Of a DNA stretch of 64,000 nucleotides, positions 26,400-34,782 are shown piece by piece. The translations under genes were made by a program, and so were the position numbers. The DNA is from Prosthecobacter debontii (lineage in GTDB: Bacteria > Verrucomicrobiota > Verrucomicrobiia > Verrucomicrobiales > Verrucomicrobiaceae). Position 1 is the stretch's first letter. Each line of letters starts with the position of its first letter. The stretch is taken from NCBI RefSeq assembly GCF_900167535.1, contig NZ_FUYE01000003.1, positions 1 through 64,000 of the forward strand, read 5' to 3'. The notes beneath the pieces are model-generated. The model had not been told where the DNA came from, searched no databases, and was given only the letters and a program-made list of their open reading frames with translations.

Positions 26400-26720
26400 G
26401 AGATCACCGTGCTCGCCCAAAGCCGCCCCACCGTGAAGAACTACAACGTCGCCGTAAAGGAATGGAACCAGCAGATCATCTTCCTCCGCAAGATCCTCCC
26501 CGGCTGCGCCGAAAAAAGCTACGGCATCCAGGTCGCCCGACTCGCCGGCCTACCGGAGAACGTCATCGCCCGCGCCAGAGAAGTCCTCCGACAACTCGAA
26601 GCCGGTCACCAACCCGCCGAGAGCGTCAAAGAGGTCCCCGTGGCGACCAGTGTGCCTGCAAAGACAAGGAAGAAAGCCATCAGCGACGAGGATGCAGGGC
26701 ATGTGAGTTTGTTTGGTTAG
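26400..26720 (+). pseudogene. mutS 3'-end fragment (second copy)
   Basis: Codons for [20 protein letters not shown] to the stop repeat the last 107 residues of the intact MutS (EITALAQSRPAVQNYNVAVK to LFG). A 43-residue block from [10 protein letters not shown] to LPENVI is identical in protein. The corresponding 129 bases differ at 12 third-codon positions, all synonymous by my count. No ATPase Walker motif is present, so it cannot act as MutS, although an ATG-led 123-codon frame (26349-26720) could express a MutS C-terminal dimerisation peptide. Synonymous divergence suggests this allele evolved as a functional gene in another lineage or paralogue before being truncated here. Confidence 0.85.
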
Positions 26721-26877
26721 GAATTTCAGCCAAAGGACGTTCTCGGCCATTTCTCACATCCTCCTCGGCAGCGGCAATATCCCGCAAGAGGCGTGCGTCC
26801 TCATGCAACTCACGCCACACAGGTGACTCATCCGGCAATTCGGCCAGCCAGGACAAGGTTTGCTGTTTGGTGCTCAT
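26680..26877 (-). pseudogene. Antitoxin-like small gene with 3' end lost at the mutS fragment
   Basis: From ATG 26877 the reverse strand encodes MSTKQQTLSWLAELPDESPV, then WRELHEDARLLRDIAAAEED and VRNGRERPLAEI. This resembles short antitoxins of PVC bacteria, in which a W-x-E-L/I head is followed by a D-x-x-x-G-R-x-x-P segment. After LAEI (about 26721) the frame enters the mutS fragment and ends as [13 protein letters not shown], which is mutS antisense. The natural C-terminus therefore appears to have been replaced at the junction. No toxin gene is beside it. The family call is tentative. Confidence 0.45.
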
Positions 26878-27380
26878 GGCTAAAAGTGTATCCCCATCCC
26901 AGCGGGCTACAAGACTCAGCCTGCTGTGATCTGGTTCAAAAAGTTCACGATTCGCAAGTGACAAGGGTGTTTGCGAGCGCTTCCCCTCAGGATGCTTTTC
27001 GGCTTTTAAATGAGGATACTGCCAGTAGTTGGAAAAACGCAACGAAGAGCCCTTTCTCTTCTGAGACCTTCCCATTTCTCGCGATATCTAACCAATGTTG
27101 CCCTAACGAGTTTGTTTTCCAGCCTGGACTGTAAACCAGATTCACGCGGCCCTATCTTGGGCGGAAAGCCTGACTCCTGAAGGGAGGCGAGAAGTCCATC
27201 ATCACCAATCAGGCGCGAACTGGCCTAACCAACCGCACCTCGACACGGTTGTTTCTCGCGCCCATCCAGGGCGCTTCGGGATGCTGCGACGGGGCCTTCA
27301 TCAACCGGGGGTTCCGTTCGTTCCTCACTCCCCCTCCCGGCTAATCTCCCTCCACCCTCCGGGAGGTCTTAGAGCCGTAT
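26878..27380. other. 503-base non-coding stretch with tandem hairpins
   Basis: I see no gene here. The left part (to about 27130) is unremarkable. The right part (27140-27370) is GC-rich and contains the hairpin cluster described separately. The DUF2007-like gene ends at its right border. Confidence 0.5.
27258..27366. repeat. REP-like cluster of three hairpins
   Basis: Three inverted repeats lie close together: GCGCCC-ATCCA-GGGCGC (27258-27274), GGGGG...CCCCC (27307-27334) and CCTCCCGG...CCGGGAGG (27333-27366). The intervening text GTTCCGTTCGTTCCTCACTC and CCGGCTAATCTCCCTCCACC resembles dispersed intergenic repeats I recall from planctomycete and verrucomicrobial genomes. This could be a REP/BIME-type element, but copy number cannot be tested from one window. 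Confidence 0.5.
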
Positions 27381-27719
27381 CTAGGAGCACTGCCAGCATA
27401 TGGCAAAGGTCCCCGGCACCTCAGCCCCGCACTTGGGACAACTCCAATCCTCTCCAGGGGTCACAGAGGCCTGATAGGCGGTCAAGATCGTTAAGGCCTC
27501 GTCATAATCTTCATCTTCGGCGAGGCAAAGCTCCGGCATGAACAAGGGGTTTTGGGCGTGTTCCCGTTTCCCCAATAGCAGGGCCAAAAACGACACTTCC
27601 CCATTGGCCAGCCACCAACTGTTGCCATTCAGAACGAAAGATGCGATGCCTGCTCCCGCTAGGATGGATTGCTGCAAGCCCAGCACCGCCAAGTCTGGAT
27701 GATGAGAGATCCTGCGCAT
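27381..27719 (-). CDS. DUF2007-like protein with C-terminal zinc ribbon
   Basis: This 112-residue protein has an N-terminal alpha/beta region (AVLGLQQSILAGAGIASFVL, EDEDYDEALTILTAYQA) that fits the DUF2007 'putative signal-transducing' fold, and a C-terminal zinc-ribbon C-x2-C...C-x2-C (WSCPKCGAEVPGTFAICWQC). DUF2007 proteins with such a ribbon are common in bacteria, and their function is not established. The start at 27719 is a reasonable choice, with no alternative nearby. It sits between the repeat cluster and the NACHT gene on the same strand. Confidence 0.65.
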   Translation of the reverse strand: MRRISHHPDLAVLGLQQSILAGAGIASFVLNGNSWWLANGEVSFLALLLGKREHAQNPLFMPELCLAEDEDYDEALTILTAYQASVTPGEDWSCPKCGAEVPGTFAICWQCS

Positions 27720-27817
27720 GGAGGTATTCTCAGTTATCTAATAACTACAAGTCATAATTTAATTTGGACACTCCATTTGAATCTATTTAGGCATCAAACC
27801 TCATTAAAACAAAATCA

Positions 27818-30166
27818 TCAATTAAGCGTATTTAGCAGCTTGTTTTTCAAGGTAATAAACAGCTTATTGATTTGACCAACGAAACTATTATTTTGGCCAA
27901 AGAAAATGACATCATTTTTAAATTCTTGCCGAATATTGTAAGCAGTTTCTGACACCCCTGAAAGGTGATGCTCTTCAAGAAGCATTTTTCGAAACTCTTC
28001 AATAATCTGATCGGCATATTTCGAAGATCGAATAGCTCCCCGCGTTAAGTTGGATTTTTGAACAGTCCTGAGCATCACTCTGCCCTTATTGAGAAACCGT
28101 TCTAACAAAATGCCAATGTCGTTCCGAAGATCGCTTTCAGAATATTGTCGCTTTCCAGCATTAACCCTAACCTGATCAATCCACATTTGAGCGAAGGGAT
28201 CAAATGATGTGCTATCTAAGAAAATAGACTCCCCTAAACCATTACATCGGATAGGAGCAATCCCCCCCCGGAAGGAACATTCAGCGAATTCGGTCTTGGC
28301 ATCAAATTCACAGTTAATAAATGTAGCATGGTCAAACTTACATTTTATGAAAGATACGTTTTCAAAGTTAAATGAGCTAATAGTCCCACTAAACTCAAAA
28401 TCTTTAATTGGAGATCCACACAACTCCACCAAACATTCCGTTCTTTCCAAGTGGCTCTTTCCTTTGGGCGTAATTTTTTCTACTGCGGCGAACGCTAGAG
28501 AAGCGGCAAATCTACCTGAGCAATGAATCTTTAAAGCATCGATCAACGTTTTGATTGAATCAGTCGGTGAGGCGATTGTTTCCAATGTTAGTATTTCAAC
28601 CACAGTTTGAATAAGATCTTGCTGCTCTCCTGGTGTCAAAACCCAACGAGCGACTCGACTGGTTTGTTGTTCGTTGGCTAAAAAATGGGCCAGTAAGTAT
28701 GTGCGAACTTGTTCTTCCCGGAAATACCACTTACGCGATGAACCGTCCATTTGTAGAATCGGGTGAGATGTCATGCTCTGAACCGCTTTTTGCCGCGAAC
28801 CTCTATCAAGCACAGGCTGAACTACCTCCATACACAATTCTAAAAGCTCGGAGTCGGGGGACGCACCAGAAGCAATTTCTTCTGCAAACATCCGAAGGAT
28901 TGAAAATTGCTGTTCGGAGTTAAATGGCAGCTCCTGCCTATGACGATCTCGCTGACAAAGCTCACGGATTAACCAGTCAATAGCATTGGAGGATGCTAAG
29001 ATGGTCGCAAAAGATTTGCCGTCTGAGCTACCAACAACATCAGCAATAAGATTAAGAATAAAACCCCTTCCAACCAAATCTCTTGCACTAGCCGCAAGAT
29101 TTCTAAACAACTTATCAGCAGATGAGACTAAACGATCATTACTGCCAAATCTTTTAAGGAAATAATTGTTAGCATGTGTCTCTTCAAACGGAACCATTTC
29201 ATAAAATAAGCAACTAGTTGATTCACGCATCCTCTGATCAATTTGAGAATCTATACTGGCATGCCAATAAGAAGTTCTCGATGTTATAATTATTCTAGCC
29301 CCAGTTTCTTCTGCCAAGTTTCGAATAGCATCAATCACATCTTCTTCTTGGGCTACATCACGATTACTGAGTAAGTATTCATCAAAACCGTCGAATATTA
29401 TTTTAAAAAGATCAAGTTTCAAAGCTATTGCTATAAACTCATCTTCATGACTAGTTAACCAAGGAACCGGACATCCATAATGATGCAGGCAGTTAAGAAT
29501 GGTTTTGGACAAAGAACGCTGATCAGCGACAGGCATATTCTTCCATTGCGAAGAGTCGATAAGTATTGGTATCACGTCTGAACCGCGTTCTAGGATTGTA
29601 GACGCTAGGTGTTTACACATGTAAGTTTTGCCTTGCCCTGCTTCAGCGAGGACTACAGCTACTGTCCCATCACTATATCCTGCACCCAAGTGAGGATCTA
29701 AAAGGAAATTTAGAAGTGGATTGGGTGTTTTTTTATTGAATCCACTTGGAGTTTTAATATTTGGGTCAATATAATGGCTCGGCTTTTCTTCCTTAAGATG
29801 TTCCGTATAACCACTTAATTCATCGTGAATAAAGGAAGCTAAATATGCCTTGGTATCGAGAACCTTTAACCCTTCCTTGCTAGCACGCTTCAACTCAACA
29901 AGCTTTAATGATGCAGCATGAACCAATTCTGGATTTTGAACTCTTTTAGCGCAACTAATGGCCTCGGCAAGATCTGCATTTGAAGCACTTGATTTAAGGT
30001 AAATAACATTAAACGGGTAATCAACTCCACGTAAAGTATTTTTACCAGCATACCTAGCCCAATTAAAACCTGATTCTTTGGGGTCTAAATCAATATTTGT
30101 CGAACGGCTGTAATTGAGTAGCTTAGCAACGTCCGTAAATTCCAAAATTTGGTTGGCTTGGATCAT
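27818..30166 (-). CDS. NACHT-type STAND NTPase with pentapeptide-like repeats
   Basis: This 782-residue protein has the layout of a NACHT immune-type NTPase. The P-loop is VVLAEAGQGKTYMCKHLAST near residue 170-188. The NACHT Walker B with trailing acids is FKIIFDGFDEYLL near 252-264, and the sensor arginine strand is ARIIITSRTSYWH near 290. A winged-helix/helical region follows. Residues 585-640 contain pentapeptide-like repeats (FEFSGTISSFNFENVSFIKC, FDHATFINCEFDAKTEFAEC), and the tail is helical and basic. Residues 1-130 are an unassigned domain. The gene is clearly more AT-rich than neighbouring genes, suggesting horizontal acquisition. No effector or partner gene is adjacent. An antiviral role is inference from the family. 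Confidence 0.8.
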   Translation of the reverse strand: MIQANQILEFTDVAKLLNYSRSTNIDLDPKESGFNWARYAGKNTLRGVDYPFNVIYLKSSASNADLAEAISCAKRVQNPELVHAASLKLVELKRASKEGLKVLDTKAYLASFIHDELSGYTEHLKEEKPSHYIDPNIKTPSGFNKKTPNPLLNFLLDPHLGAGYSDGTVAVVLAEAGQGKTYMCKHLASTILERGSDVIPILIDSSQWKNMPVADQRSLSKTILNCLHHYGCPVPWLTSHEDEFIAIALKLDLFKIIFDGFDEYLLSNRDVAQEEDVIDAIRNLAEETGARIIITSRTSYWHASIDSQIDQRMRESTSCLFYEMVPFEETHANNYFLKRFGSNDRLVSSADKLFRNLAASARDLVGRGFILNLIADVVGSSDGKSFATILASSNAIDWLIRELCQRDRHRQELPFNSEQQFSILRMFAEEIASGASPDSELLELCMEVVQPVLDRGSRQKAVQSMTSHPILQMDGSSRKWYFREEQVRTYLLAHFLANEQQTSRVARWVLTPGEQQDLIQTVVEILTLETIASPTDSIKTLIDALKIHCSGRFAASLAFAAVEKITPKGKSHLERTECLVELCGSPIKDFEFSGTISSFNFENVSFIKCKFDHATFINCEFDAKTEFAECSFRGGIAPIRCNGLGESIFLDSTSFDPFAQMWIDQVRVNAGKRQYSESDLRNDIGILLERFLNKGRVMLRTVQKSNLTRGAIRSSKYADQIIEEFRKMLLEEHHLSGVSETAYNIRQEFKNDVIFFGQNNSFVGQINKLFITLKNKLLNTLN

Positions 30167-30243
30167 AACTGATTCTTAGGCGATCGACCTCTAATCGGGC
30201 TAAATGCATATAAATGCAACTTTTTGTAACATTTTATCTTCCA

Positions 30244-30275
30244 CAAAAAAACGGCGGGCATTTCTGCCCGCCGTT
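30244..30275 (-). terminator. Intrinsic terminator of nrdA
   Basis: On the reverse strand the perfect stem AACGGCGGGCA / TGCCCGCCGTT (loop 4) is followed by TTTTTTGTGG, starting 35 bases after the nrdA stop codon. It separates nrdBA from the NACHT gene, which is transcribed in the same direction. Confidence 0.92.
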
Positions 30276-30310
30276 GAGGAATCAACGAATTTGGAAATTC
30301 GTTCTACAAG

Positions 30311-33300
30311 TCACTGACACGCCTCACACGTGCCACCATTCCGCATGGCTTCGATGGAGCAGGCCATGGCTTCTTCGGCGGTGTATTCGCGTTTGGCTCC
30401 GGTGTCCTGACCGACGACGCCGCGGAGTTCCTTCTTCACTTCGACATCGGCTTTCTCGATGTTGGAGGCGGAGCGGGTGCGGAGGTAGTAGGTAGTCTTG
30501 AGGCCTTTTTTCCAGGCACCTCGATACATGTGGGAGAGAGTGCGCATGTCACTTTCTCCACAGAAGAGGTTCACGGACTGGGACTGATCGATCCACTTCT
30601 GACGGCGGGCGGCGGCGTCGATGAGCCAGGCCCAGTCGATGCCGAAGGCGGTGGCGTAGCGGCGCTTGAGGTCCTGAGGGATTTCCTCAATGCCTTCGAT
30701 CTCGCCATCCATGTATTTGAGCTTGTTCTGGATGTCGGCGGTCCACAGGCCGCGCTTCTTGAGGTCGCGGATGAGGTAGGGGTTCAGCACCATGAAGTCG
30801 CCGGAGAGGTTGGACTTCACGAGCATGTTGCTCATGAGCGGCTCGATGCACGGGCTGCTGCCCATGATGTTGGAGATGGTGGCCGTTGGGGCGATGGCGA
30901 GGACATTGCTGTTACGCATGCCGTTCTTGGCGATCTTGGCCCGGAGGGCGCTCCAGTCCATCTTACCACCACGGGGCACCTCGACCTCGACACCGCGCTC
31001 TTTTTCCAGGAGGTCCACGGTATCCTGCGGGAGGAGGCCGCGATCCCACTTGCTGCCTTTGTAGGAGGAGTAGGTGCCTTTTTCGGCGGCGAGGTCGCTG
31101 GAGGCCTCATAGGCGTAGTAGGCGACGGCTTCCATGAATTCGTCGTTGAACTCGACGGCTTCCTTGGAGGCGAAGGCGACGCCTTTGCGGTAGAGGGCGT
31201 ATTGGAGTCCCATGACGCCGAGGCCGATGGGGCGATGGCGCTCGTTGGAGGTGCGGGCGGCGGGGGTGGGGTAGAAGTTGATGTCGATGACGTTATCGAG
31301 CATGCGCACGGCGGTGCGGATGGTCTCACGCAGCTTGGTGTGATCGATATTGCCAGCGTCGTCGAGGTGGTTGTCGATGAGGACGGAGCCGAGGTTACAG
31401 ACGGCGGTTTCATCCGCGCTGGTGTTCAGCGTGATCTCGGTGCAGAGGTTGCTGCTGTGGATGACGCCGGTGTGGTCCTGCGGGCTGCGTAGGTTGCAGG
31501 GGTCCTTGAAGGTGATCCAGGGGTGACCGGTCTCAAAGATGGACTTGAGCATCTTTTTCCACAGGTCGAGGGCCTCGATCTCGCGGCCGAAGATTTTCCC
31601 GGCTTTGGCCAGGGCTTCGTATTCGACGTAGCGTTTTTCAAAGGCGCTGCCGTAGAGTTCGTGGAGATCGGCGACTTCATTGGCCCGGAAGAGGGTCCAC
31701 ATGCCACGGGACTCCATGCGCTTCATGAAGAGGTCGGGCACCCAGTTGGCGGTGTTCAGGTCGTGCGTGCGGCGGCGTTCGTCACCGGTGTTCACGCGGA
31801 GCTGGAGGAAGTCCTCGATGTCGTTGTGCCACACTTCCAGGTAGGCGCAGCCGGAGCCGCGACGCTTACCGCCCTGGTTCACGGCGATGAGCTGGTCGTT
31901 ATGCAGCTTCAGGAAAGGAATGACGCCCTGGCTTTCACCATTGGTGCCTTTGATGTAACCGCCGGTGCCACGCACACTGGTCCAGGAACCGCCGAGACCG
32001 CCAGCCCACTTGGAGAGGAAGGCGTTTTCCGCGATACCACGGATCATGATGGACTCGATGCTGTCATCCACCTTGTAGAGGTAGCAAGAGCTGAGCTGGC
32101 TGTGCAGGGTGCCGCTATTGAAGAGAGTGGGTGTGCTGGAGCAGAAGCGGCGGCCTTTGTAGAGGCGGTAGAGCGCGATGATTTTATCCTCGGGATTTTC
32201 CTCCTCGATGCACAGGCCCATGGCCACACGCATCCAGAAGAGTTGAGGCGACTCCAAACGCTTGTTAGGCTTCACCTTCTTATCGACGATGAGATAGCGA
32301 TCGTAGAGGGTCTGGATGCCGAGGAAGTCGAAGTCCATGTCGGCCGCGGGATCGAGGGCATCGGCCAACTTATCCAGATCATACTCGAGCAGACGAGGGC
32401 TGATGCGATCGATCTCCACGCCACGAGCGAGGTTGCGACGGAAAGCGCGGCGATGGAAGTCGCGCAGGGCTTCGATGCCGTCTTTGACGATGTCCCAGCC
32501 GAGCACTTCCTCATAGATGTAGCTGAGGCGGATGCGGGCGGCGAACTTGGCAAAGTCGGCATCCTTTTGCATCAGCGTCTTGGCATTCAGAATGACGGTC
32601 TGCTTCAGGTGATCCAGCGTGATGTCGGAGTTCAGGGAGCGACGCAGTTCCATCTCGATCTCACTGCGGGTGAGGCAGAGATCCAGGCCGAGCATGGCGA
32701 AGTCGATGCGCTTTTTGAGGTCCTGTCCATCCCAGAAGAAGGTCTCGGTGGGGCTGGCCTTCACCACGATGAGGGCCTGCTGATCCTGGTCCTGCTCAGC
32801 AGCCACGGCGGCGACTTCCTCGTCGTGCTCACGCATCTTGGAGCGGAGGGCACGGTATTGGATGTAAGCGCGGGCCACTTTGTAGAAGCCCTGTTTCATC
32901 AGCTCTTCTTCGACGATGTTCTGCACGTCCTCGATGTGCATGAACTGCTTGTTTTCATCTGCCACGGCCTGGCTGACGGCCTCCGCTACCTGCACGGCAG
33001 GAGTGGAGTCCAGCTCCATGGAGAGGAAGGCCTTGCGGACAGCGATCTCGATCTTGTTATGATTCCAGGGGACGAGCTGACCGCTGCGGCGGATGACTTT
33101 GGTATTCACAATCAGGGGCTGTGGGTGGCTGTCACCAAAAGCATCGTTTTCGACACGCTTGCGCCGCTCTGCCAAGCTACGGGCGATGTCGTGGGCATTG
33201 TGGCGGACGAGCGCACGCTCGATGCAGTGATAGATGTCCTTGCTATTGAGCAAGCCAGCGCCTTCCACGAGCTCTGAGGAGCGCTGCTGAAGTTCAGTCG

Positions 33301-33586
33301 TCACCGCCTGGGCGATGGTCTGCACCAGACGCTGATTTTTCTCGTTGTAGATGTCGCCTTCTTTTTGGCGTGCCATGAACAGGTCCGCCAGGGCACTGCC
33401 GACGGTATCGGCGATCTCGCCCATGTCGAAGTCGCGTTCGCCACCGCCGACTTTCACTTTAATGGAAGAAGCCGTATCGCCACCTCCGACAGCCAGAGCG
33501 CTCCATTCAAAATGAGGCTTTTGGTCTTTAGGGGTATGGGCGACTCTTTTGAGTTCCTTGTCTTCGTGAAGCAGGTCCTTGAACAT
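30311..33586 (-). CDS. nrdA: Class I ribonucleotide reductase, large (alpha) subunit
   Basis: This 1091-residue catalytic subunit reduces ribonucleoside diphosphates to deoxy forms. The N-terminus has a canonical ATP-cone (VIRRSGQLVPWNHNKIEIAV near 160-180), preceded by a second, degenerate cone-like region (residues 40-145). Active-site features include the cysteine in QLSSCYLYKVDD, NLCTEITLN with CNLGSV, and APTATISNIMGSSPCIEPL. The C-terminal redox pair is GGTCEACQ (Cys1087/Cys1090). Duplicated ATP-cones are also known in chlamydial NrdA. The partner nrdB lies 113 bases upstream, and a terminator follows. Confidence 0.97.
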   Translation of the reverse strand: MFKDLLHEDKELKRVAHTPKDQKPHFEWSALAVGGGDTASSIKVKVGGGERDFDMGEIADTVGSALADLFMARQKEGDIYNEKNQRLVQTIAQAVTTELQQRSSELVEGAGLLNSKDIYHCIERALVRHNAHDIARSLAERRKRVENDAFGDSHPQPLIVNTKVIRRSGQLVPWNHNKIEIAVRKAFLSMELDSTPAVQVAEAVSQAVADENKQFMHIEDVQNIVEEELMKQGFYKVARAYIQYRALRSKMREHDEEVAAVAAEQDQDQQALIVVKASPTETFFWDGQDLKKRIDFAMLGLDLCLTRSEIEMELRRSLNSDITLDHLKQTVILNAKTLMQKDADFAKFAARIRLSYIYEEVLGWDIVKDGIEALRDFHRRAFRRNLARGVEIDRISPRLLEYDLDKLADALDPAADMDFDFLGIQTLYDRYLIVDKKVKPNKRLESPQLFWMRVAMGLCIEEENPEDKIIALYRLYKGRRFCSSTPTLFNSGTLHSQLSSCYLYKVDDSIESIMIRGIAENAFLSKWAGGLGGSWTSVRGTGGYIKGTNGESQGVIPFLKLHNDQLIAVNQGGKRRGSGCAYLEVWHNDIEDFLQLRVNTGDERRRTHDLNTANWVPDLFMKRMESRGMWTLFRANEVADLHELYGSAFEKRYVEYEALAKAGKIFGREIEALDLWKKMLKSIFETGHPWITFKDPCNLRSPQDHTGVIHSSNLCTEITLNTSADETAVCNLGSVLIDNHLDDAGNIDHTKLRETIRTAVRMLDNVIDINFYPTPAARTSNERHRPIGLGVMGLQYALYRKGVAFASKEAVEFNDEFMEAVAYYAYEASSDLAAEKGTYSSYKGSKWDRGLLPQDTVDLLEKERGVEVEVPRGGKMDWSALRAKIAKNGMRNSNVLAIAPTATISNIMGSSPCIEPLMSNMLVKSNLSGDFMVLNPYLIRDLKKRGLWTADIQNKLKYMDGEIEGIEEIPQDLKRRYATAFGIDWAWLIDAAARRQKWIDQSQSVNLFCGESDMRTLSHMYRGAWKKGLKTTYYLRTRSASNIEKADVEVKKELRGVVGQDTGAKREYTAEEAMACSIEAMRNGGTCEACQ

Positions 33587-33699
33587 GGCAGTAGGGAGCT
33601 AGAGTGGGAGTAAAATGTCGTTCAATGGGGGGAAATGGAGAGCCTGAGAAGCCAGCACCGGCAGCCCGGCGACAGACCTCCCCAACCCGGCGATGCGGG

Positions 33700-34782
33700 T
33701 TACAGATCGTCGTCGTCGCAGACCGTCAGGGCGGAGGCCTTTTGATAGTCGGTGACTTTTCCTTCAAAGAAGTTTTGCTCTTTGCGCACATCCATCATCT
33801 CCGCCAGCCAAGGCAGTGGGTTGGTGACGCCAGGGTTCAGGGCAGGCAAACCGCAACCGGCGAGACGACGGTCAGCGATGTAGTCGGTGTAGCGCTCGAA
33901 TTCATCCGCGCTTAGGCCCACCGCATTGACGGGCAGGCAGTCACGGATGAATTCTTTTTCCAGAGTTACGGCCTCACGCATGGTATCGACGAGATTTTCG
34001 CGGAATTCGGGAGTCCAGATATCTGGATTTTCCTCGATCAGGTCCATGAACAGATTGCGGAAGACCTCAATGTGATTCGACTCATCCCGCAGGGTATAAC
34101 GGAACATCTGACCGATGCCGGGGAACTTATTCTGGCGATACAGACTGAGGATCATGCCAAACAAACCGTAGAACTGCGTGCCCTCCATGCACTGGCCGAA
34201 GACGAAGATGTTCTTGGCCAGGAGTTGTTTGTTCTCCAGCTTGGTCAGGTCGAGATCGCGGCGCAGGTTGTTCGAATGCTTGGTGACGAATTCGTTTTTC
34301 TTCACGATCGTCGGGATCTGCTCAAACATGGCCTCACACTCATGGGGATTGATGCCCAGGGAGGAGATCATGTACAATAGAGAGTCTGCATGGATGTTCT
34401 CCTCATGGGCATGACGGCCTAACACGAGTTTCAATTCAGGTGCAGTGACGAGCTCACGCACCACGTGCTGGACATTGTCTCCGACGATGCCCTCGGCTGC
34501 GGAGAAGTAACCGATGCCCATCATGATGATCCAGCGCTCGTTTTGAGAAATGTCGTGGGAGCGCCACTGCTCCACGTCTTTTTGCATCTGAATGTCCTCA
34601 GGCTCCCAATGGTTAGCCTTCATGACACGATAGAGATCATAAGCCCATTGATATTTCAGAGGCAAAAGATTGAAGGTCATCGTCTGACGGCCATTGATCA
34701 CCTTTTTTGCGGCAAAGGCCGCTTCGGCTTTGTCTTGGTCGAGAGGGAATTCGCGGTTTCCAATCTTGTAGATCTTATCCAT
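33700..34782 (-). CDS. nrdB: Class Ic-type ribonucleotide reductase, small (beta) subunit
   Basis: This 360-residue ferritin-like subunit generates the oxidant for NrdA. The metal ligands are all present: Glu97 (FSAAEGIV), Glu128 and His131 (EENIHADSLLY), Glu200 (CMEGTQ), Glu234 and His237 (RDESNHIEVF). In the E-x2-H-x3-Y motif of class Ia enzymes the radical tyrosine is replaced by Leu135, and the first ligand is Glu rather than Asp. Both are marks of class Ic (R2c) enzymes such as that of Chlamydia, which use a Mn/Fe cluster instead of a tyrosyl radical. The C-terminus ends in an acidic CDDDDL tail that likely docks to NrdA. Confidence 0.95.
   Translation of the reverse strand: MDKIYKIGNREFPLDQDKAEAAFAAKKVINGRQTMTFNLLPLKYQWAYDLYRVMKANHWEPEDIQMQKDVEQWRSHDISQNERWIIMMGIGYFSAAEGIVGDNVQHVVRELVTAPELKLVLGRHAHEENIHADSLLYMISSLGINPHECEAMFEQIPTIVKKNEFVTKHSNNLRRDLDLTKLENKQLLAKNIFVFGQCMEGTQFYGLFGMILSLYRQNKFPGIGQMFRYTLRDESNHIEVFRNLFMDLIEENPDIWTPEFRENLVDTMREAVTLEKEFIRDCLPVNAVGLSADEFERYTDYIADRRLAGCGLPALNPGVTNPLPWLAEMMDVRKEQNFFEGKVTDYQKASALTVCDDDDL

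Noticed and set aside
31523-33277. 584-codon forward frame opposite nrdA
   Set aside because: Antisense shadow of nrdA with biased composition. nrdA is certain.
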